Source: Sedimentisphaerales bacterium
GTDB taxonomy: Bacteria > Planctomycetota > Phycisphaerae > Sedimentisphaerales > Anaerobacaceae
Assembly: GCA_016933985.1 (NCBI GenBank)
Contig: JAFGTU010000362.1
Span: forward strand, 1-15,318
Length of the DNA: 15,318 nucleotides
Reading direction: 5' to 3'
Shown piece after piece: positions 7,078 to 14,073 of this stretch. The position numbers and the translations under genes were made by a program. Position 1 is the first letter of the stretch; every line of letters begins with the position of its first letter. Under the pieces are notes generated by a model that saw only the letters and a program-made list of their open reading frames with translations, made no database searches and was not told where the DNA came from.

Positions 7078-8067
7078 TTAGGTGTTTTGCATTTGGACGT
7101 TTTGGCGGAGGACGTCCATTTTGGTTCGGATTTCCTCGGCCATTTTGCTATTGGGGAAGTCATCGACAATCTGCTGGCCGATTTCCAGGGCGCTGTTCCA
7201 CTGCTTTTCGGTAATCAGGAGCGAGAACTGTTCGCCGAGGTTGTGGAGCTTTGCTCTGAAGACGTCCTTGGCCGTTTCCTGCAGAGCAAGGGCCTCATTA
7301 GGCGTAAGATAATGGTCGAGCTCTTTGAGGATTTCGAGGCTGCGGTCGGTCTCCTGCTGGTTGACGGCGTCGTCCCAGGCGGCGAGAAGGATGCGTTTTC
7401 GCTCTTCCTTCTTGTCGAGCAGGTTTTGGCGCATCGACTTTGCGCGTTCGCCGTCCGGAGACGCCTTTATCAGCTCTTCAATCTGGTTGCTGGCCTGGAT
7501 CCATTGACAGTCATCCATTAACTTGTCAATGTGCGCGATTATTTGATTCGTGCGTTCTTGAGCGGTTGCGGTGCGGTATTTCTCGGCCTGGCTTCTCAAG
7601 TCGTCGGCCAGGTCGCTATACTCCGGGCGTTTGGCGATCTCATCTATTACGGTTTTTGCGCCGTCGAAGTCCTGCATCTGGAGCTTTTCGAAGACGGCCT
7701 GCCTGAGAGAGAGCCTGTCGGCGTCGCGAAACGCGATGGACTTGGCGGTTTCGCTGACGCGGGTACTGTGGTTGATTTGGGCCAGTCCTGTGCTGATCTT
7801 TTCAAGCGCGCCGGTGAGGCCTTCGAGCTTGGCGCTGTTCTCTCGAAGTGCGTCGAGTATCTTGAAGACGCGAGAGAGCATGGTCAGCAGGGCGACGAGG
7901 AACATGAGGCCGCCGAGCATCAGCAGAAGCTGGCGAAACGTGCTTGTCTCAGACGGCTCGAAGAGGTCGGTCGTGAACATCAGCAGAACCACCACCGCCA
8001 AGACCGAGCAGACAATTACAATATGCCATTTGTACTGCCGTATAAGGCTGTCATCCCCAGTGCTCAT
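7078..8067 (-). CDS. Two-TM membrane protein with coiled coil and TPR-like C-terminal domain, function unknown
   Basis: I do not recognise a named family. The 329-residue product begins at the ATG at 8067, preceded by GAGG and by a strong promoter at 8116-8144; the open frame extends further upstream, but across that promoter. Residues 1-13 are short and cytosolic. Two hydrophobic helices lie near 14-32 and 46-64, joined by an acidic loop. Residues 66-100 look like a coiled coil. From 105 to 325 the chain is all-helical with TPR-like pairs (for example LQMQDFDGAKTVIDEIAK and QWNSALEIGQQIVDDFPNSK). It ends in a Gln-rich tail. It is probably an inner-membrane scaffold with a cytosolic helical-repeat domain. 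It is divergent from the serpin gene, and the two promoters interleave. Confidence 0.75.
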   Translation of the reverse strand: MSTGDDSLIRQYKWHIVIVCSVLAVVVLLMFTTDLFEPSETSTFRQLLLMLGGLMFLVALLTMLSRVFKILDALRENSAKLEGLTGALEKISTGLAQINHSTRVSETAKSIAFRDADRLSLRQAVFEKLQMQDFDGAKTVIDEIAKRPEYSDLADDLRSQAEKYRTATAQERTNQIIAHIDKLMDDCQWIQASNQIEELIKASPDGERAKSMRQNLLDKKEERKRILLAAWDDAVNQQETDRSLEILKELDHYLTPNEALALQETAKDVFRAKLHNLGEQFSLLITEKQWNSALEIGQQIVDDFPNSKMAEEIRTKMDVLRQNVQMQNT

Positions 8068-8115
8068 TTTTCGGTCCTCAAAAAAATTGTTCGCAGCCTG
8101 TCTATACGCAACTAT

Positions 8116-8144
8116 ATAATACTTGAAAAGCCCGGTCTTGTCAA
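8116..8144 (-). promoter_or_regulatory. Consensus-like promoter for the two-TM protein gene
   Basis: On the minus strand TTGACA (8144-8139) and TATTAT (8121-8116) are 17 bases apart. Transcription would start about 40 bases before the ATG at 8067. The boxes interlock with those of the serpin promoter on the other strand. Confidence 0.75.
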
Positions 8145-8150
8145 TATAAA
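8123..8150 (+). promoter_or_regulatory. Promoter for the serpin gene, interleaved with the opposite promoter
   Basis: TTGAAA at 8123-8128 and TATAAA at 8145-8150 are 16 bases apart on the plus strand. The expected start is near 8157, leaving a leader of about 48 bases that contains AAGGAGG before the ATG at 8205. Each -35 box lies within the spacer of the opposing promoter. Confidence 0.65.
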
Positions 8151-8204
8151 GTTCAACGGCTTTTTGCTGTGAAAAAAGGCAAAAGAATAAGGAGGCGATA
8201 GAAA

Positions 8205-9503
8205 ATGAACGCAAATAAGTGCTTAACAATGGCGGGGATTCTTGCAGCGGTCGCTCTTATCTGCTTTGCCGGCGAGCGACCGGCAGAGAGTGAGCAGAAA
8301 AATGTGCAAGCCCTTGCGGAGGGAAACAACCAATTCGCTCTCGATCTCTATGCCAAGCTCCGGAGCAACGAAGGGAACCTTTTTTTCTCGCCGTACAGCA
8401 TCTCGACGGCACTGGCGATGACCTATAGCGGGGCGCGTGGTGCAACGGCGGCGCAAATGGCGCAAGTGCTGCATTTTCCGGCTGAAGATGATAAGCAGCT
8501 CGACAGCGACTACCAGGGCAGGGGCCCCTCTCGCGGCGAAAGGAGGCTTCTGAGCAATGAGCGAATTGCCGCAGCCTTTGGGGAACTGCAAAAGGGTTTG
8601 AAGGCGGAGGCAGAGAAGAAAGGGTATGAGCTTAGCGTTGCCAACGCCCTGTGGGGCCAGAAGGGCTATGATTTCCTCGACGGATTCCTTGAAGTCGTTG
8701 AGGCGAACTATGGCGGTCGGCTTAGCGAGGTGGATTTTGTCGCTGCTACGGAGAAGGCACGCACGACTATCAACGCGTGGGTGGAGAAGAAGACCAAGGG
8801 CAAGATCAAGGAGCTTATCAAGCCTGGGGTGGTCAACGGCATGACTCGGCTGGTGCTGACCAACGCCATATATTTCAAGGGCGCGTGGGCGGCGCCGTTC
8901 GAGGAAGCCGCGACGCACCCGGGGCCGTTTACCCTGGCCGACGGCAAGAAGGTCGATATCCCGATGATGAATCTGAGCGACAACTTCAAATACGCCGAGG
9001 CCGAGAGTGCTCAAATCCTTGAGCTGCCCTACGCCGACGATGAGCTGTCCATGATTATTCTGCTTCCCAAGAAAACGGATGGGCTGAGTGACTTCGAGAA
9101 AGAGCTTACGCCCAGGGGCCTTTCGGATTGGCTGGGCGGGCTTGCCAAGCGCAAGGTGGTTGTCTCGATTCCGAAGTTCAAGATGACGAGCCAGTTCTCT
9201 ATGGCTTCGGTGCTCAAATCGATGGGGATAACCGATGCCTTTGCGCCGCGTGAGGCGGATTTCTCCGGGATGAACGGGAGAAAGGACCTTTTCATCTCAG
9301 CGGTTGTCCACGAGGCATACGTGGAGGTGAATGAGGAGGGAACCGAGGCGGCGGCGGCAACGGGGGTGGTAATGAGGTTGACGTCCGTGCCGATGGACCG
9401 CCCGCCGGTCTTCCGCGCCGACCATCCCTTCCTGTTCGTAATCCGCCACAAGCAAACCGGCAGCATCCTGTTCATAGGGCGAGTAACGAACCCCAAGGCG
9501 TAA
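8205..9503 (+). CDS. Exported serpin (serine protease inhibitor family I4)
   Basis: This 432-residue protein is a full-length serpin, a suicide inhibitor that traps a protease after cleavage of its reactive loop. A Sec signal occupies residues 1-22 (the lone C20 is not in a good lipobox). Family hallmarks include NLFFSPYSISTALAMTYSGARG (58-79, the core helix), LVLTNAIYFKGAW (216-228), and HPFLFVIRH with SILFIGRV near the C-terminus. The hinge EEGTEAAAAT (377-386) has the small residues needed for strand insertion, so inhibitory function is likely. Counting the hinge as P17-P8 places T393 at P1 and S394 at P1'. Residues 97-120 form an insertion relative to short serpins. The start has AAGGAGG nine bases upstream. 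Likely targets are secreted or periplasmic proteases, its own or those of competitors. Confidence 0.93.
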   Translation: MNANKCLTMAGILAAVALICFAGERPAESEQKNVQALAEGNNQFALDLYAKLRSNEGNLFFSPYSISTALAMTYSGARGATAAQMAQVLHFPAEDDKQLDSDYQGRGPSRGERRLLSNERIAAAFGELQKGLKAEAEKKGYELSVANALWGQKGYDFLDGFLEVVEANYGGRLSEVDFVAATEKARTTINAWVEKKTKGKIKELIKPGVVNGMTRLVLTNAIYFKGAWAAPFEEAATHPGPFTLADGKKVDIPMMNLSDNFKYAEAESAQILELPYADDELSMIILLPKKTDGLSDFEKELTPRGLSDWLGGLAKRKVVVSIPKFKMTSQFSMASVLKSMGITDAFAPREADFSGMNGRKDLFISAVVHEAYVEVNEEGTEAAAATGVVMRLTSVPMDRPPVFRADHPFLFVIRHKQTGSILFIGRVTNPKA

Positions 9504-9532
9504 CGTTACGGTCGTCGGGAAGCTATGAGACC

Positions 9533-9564
9533 AGCACGGCTGCTTCTCTTTGCAGAGTGCTTTT
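9533..9564 (+). terminator. Probable intrinsic terminator of the serpin gene
   Basis: AGCAC and CTGC pair with GCAG and GTGCT across an eight-base loop, with a small GG/A internal loop, and TTTTCTCCT follows. It begins 30 bases after the serpin stop codon. Confidence 0.55.
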
Positions 9565-9647
9565 CTCCTATTCATTTCTGTGAATCGCCATCTTCTCTTA
9601 TGCACGACTACTCTGTGAGACATCGAAGGCGAGGGGGTAATTGGCTT

Positions 9648-9699
9648 GCTAAGTGCTTAGCGGCACTATAGTTAGGAGTTCTGAAAGTTTTTTTCAGAA
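9648..9699. repeat. Two inverted repeats upstream of the GntR promoter
   Basis: GCTAAG-TG-CTTAGC lies at 9648-9661, and TTCTGAAA with TTTCAGAA (loop GTTTT) at 9679-9699. The second ends five bases before the -35 box of the GntR operon. They could be extra protein-binding sites or transcript hairpins; their sequence differs from the main operator. Confidence 0.35.
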
Positions 9700-9704
9700 A
9701 ATGC

Positions 9705-9733
9705 TTGCGGGATGTCGATGAATAGTACATAAT
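9705..9733 (+). promoter_or_regulatory. Promoter of the GntR/ABC operon
   Basis: TTGCGG at 9705-9710 and CATAAT at 9728-9733 are 17 bases apart. The -10 box lies inside the left palindrome of the operator, and the expected start near 9740 lies inside the right one. A leader of about 75 bases runs to the ATG at 9815. Confidence 0.6.
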
Positions 9734-9753
9734 GTACTAATGGTATTAGTACA
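9723..9753. promoter_or_regulatory. Double palindromic operator for the YtrA-type regulator
   Basis: Two perfect palindromes overlap. The left has arms TAGTACAT and ATGTACTA around one base (9723-9739). The right has arms TGTACTAAT and ATTAGTACA around GGT (9733-9753). Both share the half-site GTAC with flanking A/T. They cover the -10 box and start point of the operon, just where a GntR repressor would act, so autoregulation is the simplest reading. Which factor binds is inferred from position. Confidence 0.75.
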
Positions 9754-9814
9754 CTTGTCGGAACGAAACGTTAAAAGATCAGCAAGACGTACAGACAGAG
9801 GATAGGTAGCAGTA

Positions 9815-10234
9815 ATGGCTTTGTGGATACAGATATCTCCGGGGTCGGGTGAACCTATTTATGTTCAGGTTATCGAACAGATAGGCGAGGCTATCGCGCG
9901 CGGCGAGTTGACGAGCGGCGATAGACTTCCGGCCGTGCGAAAGCTTGCTGCCGAGCTTGTTATCAATCCGAATACGGTGGCCAGGGCGTACAGTACTCTG
10001 GAGCAGGCCGGGCTGGTCACGACTAAGACCGGTTCGGGCACGTTTGTCAGCGATCCGAAACTGCGCAAGGGCGACGTCGCCGATGTCAACATCCTTACCG
10101 AGAGAATGGATACGTTAATTGCCCGGGGGCTGAATCTGGGTCTGGGCACGCACGATTTGGCGGAGCTGTTCGCAGGCCGCGTGGCGAGATTCGTTAAGAA
10201 ATCAAAAGAGCAGAGAGACCAAAGCGATGAATGA
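9815..10234 (+). CDS. GntR family transcriptional regulator, YtrA subfamily
   Basis: This 139-residue protein has the GntR winged helix at about 14-79: PIYVQVIEQIGEAIARGELTSGDRLP, the ELVINPNTVARAYSTLEQAG recognition helix region, and the wing LVTTKTGSGTFVSD. After it comes only a short helical stretch, not the large ligand-binding domain of FadR or HutC types; this marks the YtrA subfamily, whose members dimerise through short C-terminal helices and usually sit first in ABC transporter operons. It does so here: its last eight bases overlap the ATPase gene, implying translational coupling. The palindromes at 9723-9753 are its probable operator. YtrA-like repressors in Firmicutes control transporters induced by cell-wall-active agents; the inducer here is unknown. 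Confidence 0.9.
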   Translation: MALWIQISPGSGEPIYVQVIEQIGEAIARGELTSGDRLPAVRKLAAELVINPNTVARAYSTLEQAGLVTTKTGSGTFVSDPKLRKGDVADVNILTERMDTLIARGLNLGLGTHDLAELFAGRVARFVKKSKEQRDQSDE

Positions 10235-11150
10235 GATAGTATTAGAGACTCAGGGCCTTACGAAATACTACGGCAGCACTTTGGCCGTGGACCACCTGGA
10301 CTTGAAGGTGCCTCGCGGATGTATCTGCGGATTCGTGGGGCGAAACGGGGCGGGAAAGACCACCGCGATAAAACTGATGCTGGGGTTCTTAGCGCCGACC
10401 GCAGGCTCATCGAAGCTCTTGGGCTGTGACTCGACGGCGCTAACGCCTGAGATTCGCCAACGCATAGGCTACGTCACGGAAGGCCACCGCCTCTTTCGGT
10501 GGATGAGCATAGGCGAGTTAGAGAGATTCCAAAGGACCTTTTTCCCGGGCCAATGGGATAAGAAGCTCTTTGCCGAAATGATCGAGTACTTCGAGCTATC
10601 GAGAAAGAAGAAGATCAAGCACCTCTCGAACGGCCAGCGTGCCCAAGTCTCATTGTCCCTTGCTCTGGCGCCGAAGCCCGAGCTTTTGGTAATGGACGAC
10701 CCGACCCTCGGTCTCGACGCCGCTATCAGACGGCAATTCCTTGAAGGCATGATAGAATTGATTATGCGTCAGGGTAGGACGGTGCTTTTCTCAAGCCATA
10801 TCCTCGGCGACGTCGAAAGGGTGGCCGACAGAATCGCCGTCATCGATAAGGGCCGGCTGCGGGCGAACTGCTCGCTGGAGGAATTCAGAACGGCCGTCAA
10901 GAAGGTCATATTCAGCTTTGACGATTCCGTTCCGGCTGACGTGGATATCGAGGGCCTGCTGCACTGCAGGCGCAGCGAGAAGCAGCTTGAATTGACGCTG
11001 GTCGGTACGGAAGAAGCCGCAATCGGCGAGTGGGCCAAATCGGCCGGGGCAAAGGAATACCATACCGCCAAGATGAATCTCGAAGACCAGTTCATCGAGT
11101 TCACCGCCCCGGCCAATCACAGAAGATTATTCCAATGGGAGGAAGCATAA
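10227..11150 (+). CDS. ABC transporter ATP-binding protein (YtrB-like)
   Basis: This 307-residue cytosolic ATPase would power the permease encoded next. Walker A is GRNGAGKT (38-45), the signature is LSNGQ (133-137) instead of LSGGQ, Walker B is LLVMDD (153-158), the D-loop follows at GLD (162-164), and the switch histidine is H191 in SSH. Two deviations stand out: D158 replaces the catalytic glutamate, and E85 (GYVTEGH) occupies the Q-loop position, the latter common in this exporter subgroup. A C-terminal accessory domain of about 95 residues follows the nucleotide-binding domain. The ATG overlaps the end of the regulator gene, and the permease gene begins after a one-base gap. The aspartate could slow hydrolysis; that is inference. 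Confidence 0.9.
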   Translation: MNEIVLETQGLTKYYGSTLAVDHLDLKVPRGCICGFVGRNGAGKTTAIKLMLGFLAPTAGSSKLLGCDSTALTPEIRQRIGYVTEGHRLFRWMSIGELERFQRTFFPGQWDKKLFAEMIEYFELSRKKKIKHLSNGQRAQVSLSLALAPKPELLVMDDPTLGLDAAIRRQFLEGMIELIMRQGRTVLFSSHILGDVERVADRIAVIDKGRLRANCSLEEFRTAVKKVIFSFDDSVPADVDIEGLLHCRRSEKQLELTLVGTEEAAIGEWAKSAGAKEYHTAKMNLEDQFIEFTAPANHRRLFQWEEA

Positions 11151-11151
11151 A

Positions 11152-11847
11152 ATGAAATTCTTGATGCTGCTGCGTAAGGAGCTTCGCGAATCTCTGCCGT
11201 GGGTTCTCCTGGCGGCGGTTGTGTTATTCGCCATAGGCGGTCTGATGTTGCGTGAGCTGGCCCGCTACGATTTAGTCTCCTGGCGTCATTCGCAGTTGGT
11301 TGCGGGCCAACCGGTCAGCCCCTACCTGCTTACCCAGGATTCGGTATTGACGGGATCGGCTGGATTGCTCTTCGCCGTATCTATCGGATTGGGTTTGACT
11401 CTGGGCGTTCGGCATTTCTGGATGCCTCATTTCACCCGGACCTGGCCCTTTCTTCTTCACCGCTCGGTCTCAAGGATGACCGTGCTCGGATCGAAGCTCG
11501 CCGCCGCGACAATAGCATTTATCGTATCCCTCGGGACCGTCTGGATTGCGCTTTACTGGTATGCCTGCCGGCCGGAAATATTCTTGGTTCCGGCTCCGGT
11601 GAAAGCCCTTATCGACGGCTGGATTTACATAGTGCTGGGGCTGATGGTGTATCTGGCCACTGCGCTGACGGGCCTGAGCAGAGCCAGATGGTACACTACG
11701 AAGATATTCGGCCTGGCCTTTGCCACGTTTATCTTCTTGGGGGTGACCATGCAAAGAACGGTTCTCTGGGCCGTTCTGGTCATAGCGTTCGGTATGGCGA
11801 TTCTCCTCTTTCAAGTAATCGAGACATTCTGCAAACGAGAATACTAA
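11152..11847 (+). CDS. ABC-2-type transporter permease
   Basis: This 231-residue inner-membrane protein has six predicted hydrophobic helices, near 16-34, 65-86, 113-135, 153-175, 184-201 and 203-221. It has the short basic N-terminus KFLMLLRKELRES typical of ABC-2 permeases, where an amphipathic helix contacts the ATPase. GGGAGGA at the end of the ATPase gene serves as ribosome binding site, and one base separates the two genes. No substrate can be read from the sequence. With one such subunit, the transporter might be a homodimer or pair with the membrane protein encoded next. Confidence 0.8.
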   Translation: MKFLMLLRKELRESLPWVLLAAVVLFAIGGLMLRELARYDLVSWRHSQLVAGQPVSPYLLTQDSVLTGSAGLLFAVSIGLGLTLGVRHFWMPHFTRTWPFLLHRSVSRMTVLGSKLAAATIAFIVSLGTVWIALYWYACRPEIFLVPAPVKALIDGWIYIVLGLMVYLATALTGLSRARWYTTKIFGLAFATFIFLGVTMQRTVLWAVLVIAFGMAILLFQVIETFCKREY

Positions 11848-11876
11848 GTTGGAACTCTCCGGACCGGAGATTGATT

Positions 11877-13529
11877 ATGGAACTGAGAAACAACCTGAAA
11901 TATGTTGCGACGTCCGTCAAGGTCTTTACGACGATTCTCATAATCCTCACGGCCTTGCTGATACTGCAAACCATCATTGTCGAAACGGCACGAATGCTGC
12001 CCCGCAAGCCGCACCAGCCGGCGACCGAGGCAGCCAAAGAGCAAACTGAAGAAGAAAAAAGGCTTTCGCGCATACAGTATTCGGCCAAGAATTTCCTGCC
12101 TGACGGCACAATCCACCTGGTTTATCAACCCGGGCGCACGAACTATTCGCAATGGGAGAAATCGGCGGCGCAACAAATCTATGACGTAAACGACAACCTG
12201 CTCTGGGAGGGCGCCGCCCAAAACAGTCCGTACAAATACCTTTCATGGAGCACGGGCACCTACGGCGACTGGTTCCGGGCCGCGGATATGAGATGGATTA
12301 ATGTTGTCTCGCCGGATGTCTGCCGAACGTTGGATATACCGGTCAAATCGAACAACGAGACAACTGAAATCTGGCGATACATTTCTGGGAAGCAGTCTTT
12401 CATCGGCTATAAGACCGGCGGCGGCATAATCGGCTATGCCGGCGCGACGGGATTTGCCAATTCGCGGTCTCAAGCCGGCCCGTTCGGCGAATTCGGCAGC
12501 TTCGTTGCCTGGTGCCCCAAGGACTCTGCCACCCCCAGGCTGCTGTGGCAGACGGGCAGAAGCATCTATGAAATCGACTTTGAAAATCGCGAAGTGGAAT
12601 TGGTCTTCGAGAGTCCGGAAGCGGACATTGAGACGCTGTTCGTCCATAACTGGGGCTCTTTCAAGCCTCGCGACGTGGAGGTAGCCGAAGGGTATCGGCC
12701 TTTGATCCACTGCCGCACCGAAGACGGCAGAGATCACCTGATCATGCGCAATCCGAATGAGAATTTGATTGTAAAGACTCCTGAAGACTGGAACAGGTGG
12801 AAGGGGCAGTACGGTCGATTTGCAGCTACCGAGCGGTGTGTCTATCTGTACCGCCACTGGATGGATATAGACTCCCTGCCCACCATGCCCAAAAATTTGA
12901 CGAGTCCCCAAGCCCACGAGGACTGGATGCGCGATTACGAATCCAGGCCGAAGAAGTACCGGGTCGATCTGTACAAGGTGGACACCCAGGGGAATATCAT
13001 CCTGCTCAATCGCTATGGCTGGACCTTGCCCGGCCAAACCGTCCCCAGGCCGAGATGGATATACGCATGGCAGAAGACTCGCCGCTGCGTCAGTCAGTTT
13101 TCTCCGCCCTTGTATGATCTGCTATGGTATATCCCCGGGATAAGGATGTGGCGCTCCGACTACGACCGGGGCCGCAATGAAATTCTCTGGGAAATCCTTA
13201 TCCTCATAGAGCAGTCGCGACCGGGGCCAAGTGCCTGGAATCTCGTTATCAGCGCTTTGATGGTGGGCTTTGCGTCCTGGCACGGATGGCCTAGGCGAAC
13301 GTCGCTTGCGGCGTTTATTTTCTGGCTCATATTGGTGGGCCTGTTCAATCTGGCCGGCCTGCTGACGTACCTGGCGCTAAACCATACGCCCATCATCAAA
13401 TGCCCCGTATGCGGCAAGCGTCGCGGCCTTAGCCAACCTCAATGCGTGCGGTGTCGGGCCGACCTGCCCGCTCCCAAGCCGGGCAAACTCGACCTCATAT
13501 TCGATACACAACTCAAACCGACCACCTAA
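11877..13529 (+). CDS. Large membrane protein with extracytoplasmic domain and C-terminal zinc ribbon, fourth gene of the ABC operon
   Basis: I do not recognise a named family. The 550-residue protein starts at the ATG at 11877, preceded by GGAG at good spacing; an open frame reaching further upstream overlaps the permease gene and is not needed. One helix lies near 16-35, then a charged linker (45-65), then about 380 residues rich in Trp, Tyr and Asp with repeated strand patterns (for example LLWEGAAQN, LLWQTGRSIYEIDFENREVELVFES) that suggest a beta-propeller-like or lipoprotein-sensor fold. Two more helices lie near 453-471 and 477-501. A zinc ribbon with C509, C512, C523 and C526 (spacing 2-10-2) directly follows. 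With RR between the last two helices taken as cytoplasmic, the ribbon would be outside, which is unusual. It follows the permease by 29 bases, so it is part of the operon. Confidence 0.7.
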   Translation: MELRNNLKYVATSVKVFTTILIILTALLILQTIIVETARMLPRKPHQPATEAAKEQTEEEKRLSRIQYSAKNFLPDGTIHLVYQPGRTNYSQWEKSAAQQIYDVNDNLLWEGAAQNSPYKYLSWSTGTYGDWFRAADMRWINVVSPDVCRTLDIPVKSNNETTEIWRYISGKQSFIGYKTGGGIIGYAGATGFANSRSQAGPFGEFGSFVAWCPKDSATPRLLWQTGRSIYEIDFENREVELVFESPEADIETLFVHNWGSFKPRDVEVAEGYRPLIHCRTEDGRDHLIMRNPNENLIVKTPEDWNRWKGQYGRFAATERCVYLYRHWMDIDSLPTMPKNLTSPQAHEDWMRDYESRPKKYRVDLYKVDTQGNIILLNRYGWTLPGQTVPRPRWIYAWQKTRRCVSQFSPPLYDLLWYIPGIRMWRSDYDRGRNEILWEILILIEQSRPGPSAWNLVISALMVGFASWHGWPRRTSLAAFIFWLILVGLFNLAGLLTYLALNHTPIIKCPVCGKRRGLSQPQCVRCRADLPAPKPGKLDLIFDTQLKPTT

Positions 13530-13560
13530 AAGCCGAATCCACCGGCACTTCCGAATCACA

Positions 13561-13586
13561 GGCGGCTCCAATAAACCGGAGACGCC
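13561..13586 (+). terminator. Hairpin after the ABC operon, possible terminator
   Basis: GGCG and CTCC pair with GGAG and CGCC around the loop AATAAACC, with one G/A mismatch. It starts 32 bases past the last stop codon of the operon. No T-tract follows, so it is a weak intrinsic terminator candidate. Confidence 0.3.
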
Positions 13587-13653
13587 ATAACGTCGGAAAA
13601 CGCCGCTAATCCCTGTTAATTCCAAACCTATATGGCGGTAGAGTAAAATGAGC

Positions 13654-13676
13654 GGGAATGGGCGGGATTGGGCGGG
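13654..13676 (+). other. G-quadruplex motif (five GGG runs)
   Basis: Five GGG runs at 13654, 13660, 13664, 13670 and 13674 are separated by loops of 3, 1, 3 and 1 bases (AAT, C, ATT, C). This fits a stable three-tier G-quadruplex with one spare run. It arises from three tandem copies of a ten-base GGCGGGAWTG-like unit. Confidence 0.65.
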
Positions 13677-13892
13677 AAAATCTGAGATATTGAGCTAATA
13701 CTGCGGGTTTCGAGGGGGATCGGGTGGTGACATATTGCGGGGGGCTAAATGGCGGAAAATGGGGTTTTGGCGAAATCGTTCCCGGCTATATGGCAGTGGG
13801 CGGGCGGCTTCTGCAAAAAGTTCAAGGTATCAGTAAACCGCGTCGAAACGGGGGTTATACGCAAATGGGAGTGACACAAAACGGCAAAGTCT

Positions 13893-13934
13893 GCGGACAT
13901 TTCGGATGTCCGGGCGGACATTAGTCGCGGACAT
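13893..13934. repeat. Three copies of GCGGACAT plus one inverted copy
   Basis: GCGGACAT occurs at 13893-13900, 13914-13921 and 13927-13934. ATGTCCG at 13906-13912 is the reverse complement of part of it and forms a seven-base-pair hairpin with the first copy (loop TTCGG). Clustered short sites like these can bind a protein, but no candidate is known. Confidence 0.5.
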
Positions 13935-14073
13935 GAACAAACTGGGATGTTATGAATAAACTAAACAAAATGCGGGGTGCGCATAAAATCTCCAGCCGAA
14001 ATCGGTCGGTTCTTACCGCCGTTTGGGCCGGTCGAGATCCCCTTAACGGGGGGCTTTATTCACTTTTTTCGTA

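Noticed and set aside
8223..9014. A 263-residue minus-strand open frame antisense to the serpin
   Set aside because: It lies wholly within the serpin gene, whose product matches its family throughout; the antisense product is Arg/Leu-rich with no recognisable domain.
12243..13037. A 264-residue minus-strand open frame inside the large membrane protein gene
   Set aside because: The plus strand continues the operon with a good start and coherent domains; the minus frame has no ribosome binding site and seems a GC-bias shadow.
13893..13934. Octamer repeats as a small CRISPR array
   Set aside because: The units are 8 bases with 5-13 base gaps, far too short for repeats and spacers, and no cas genes are present.
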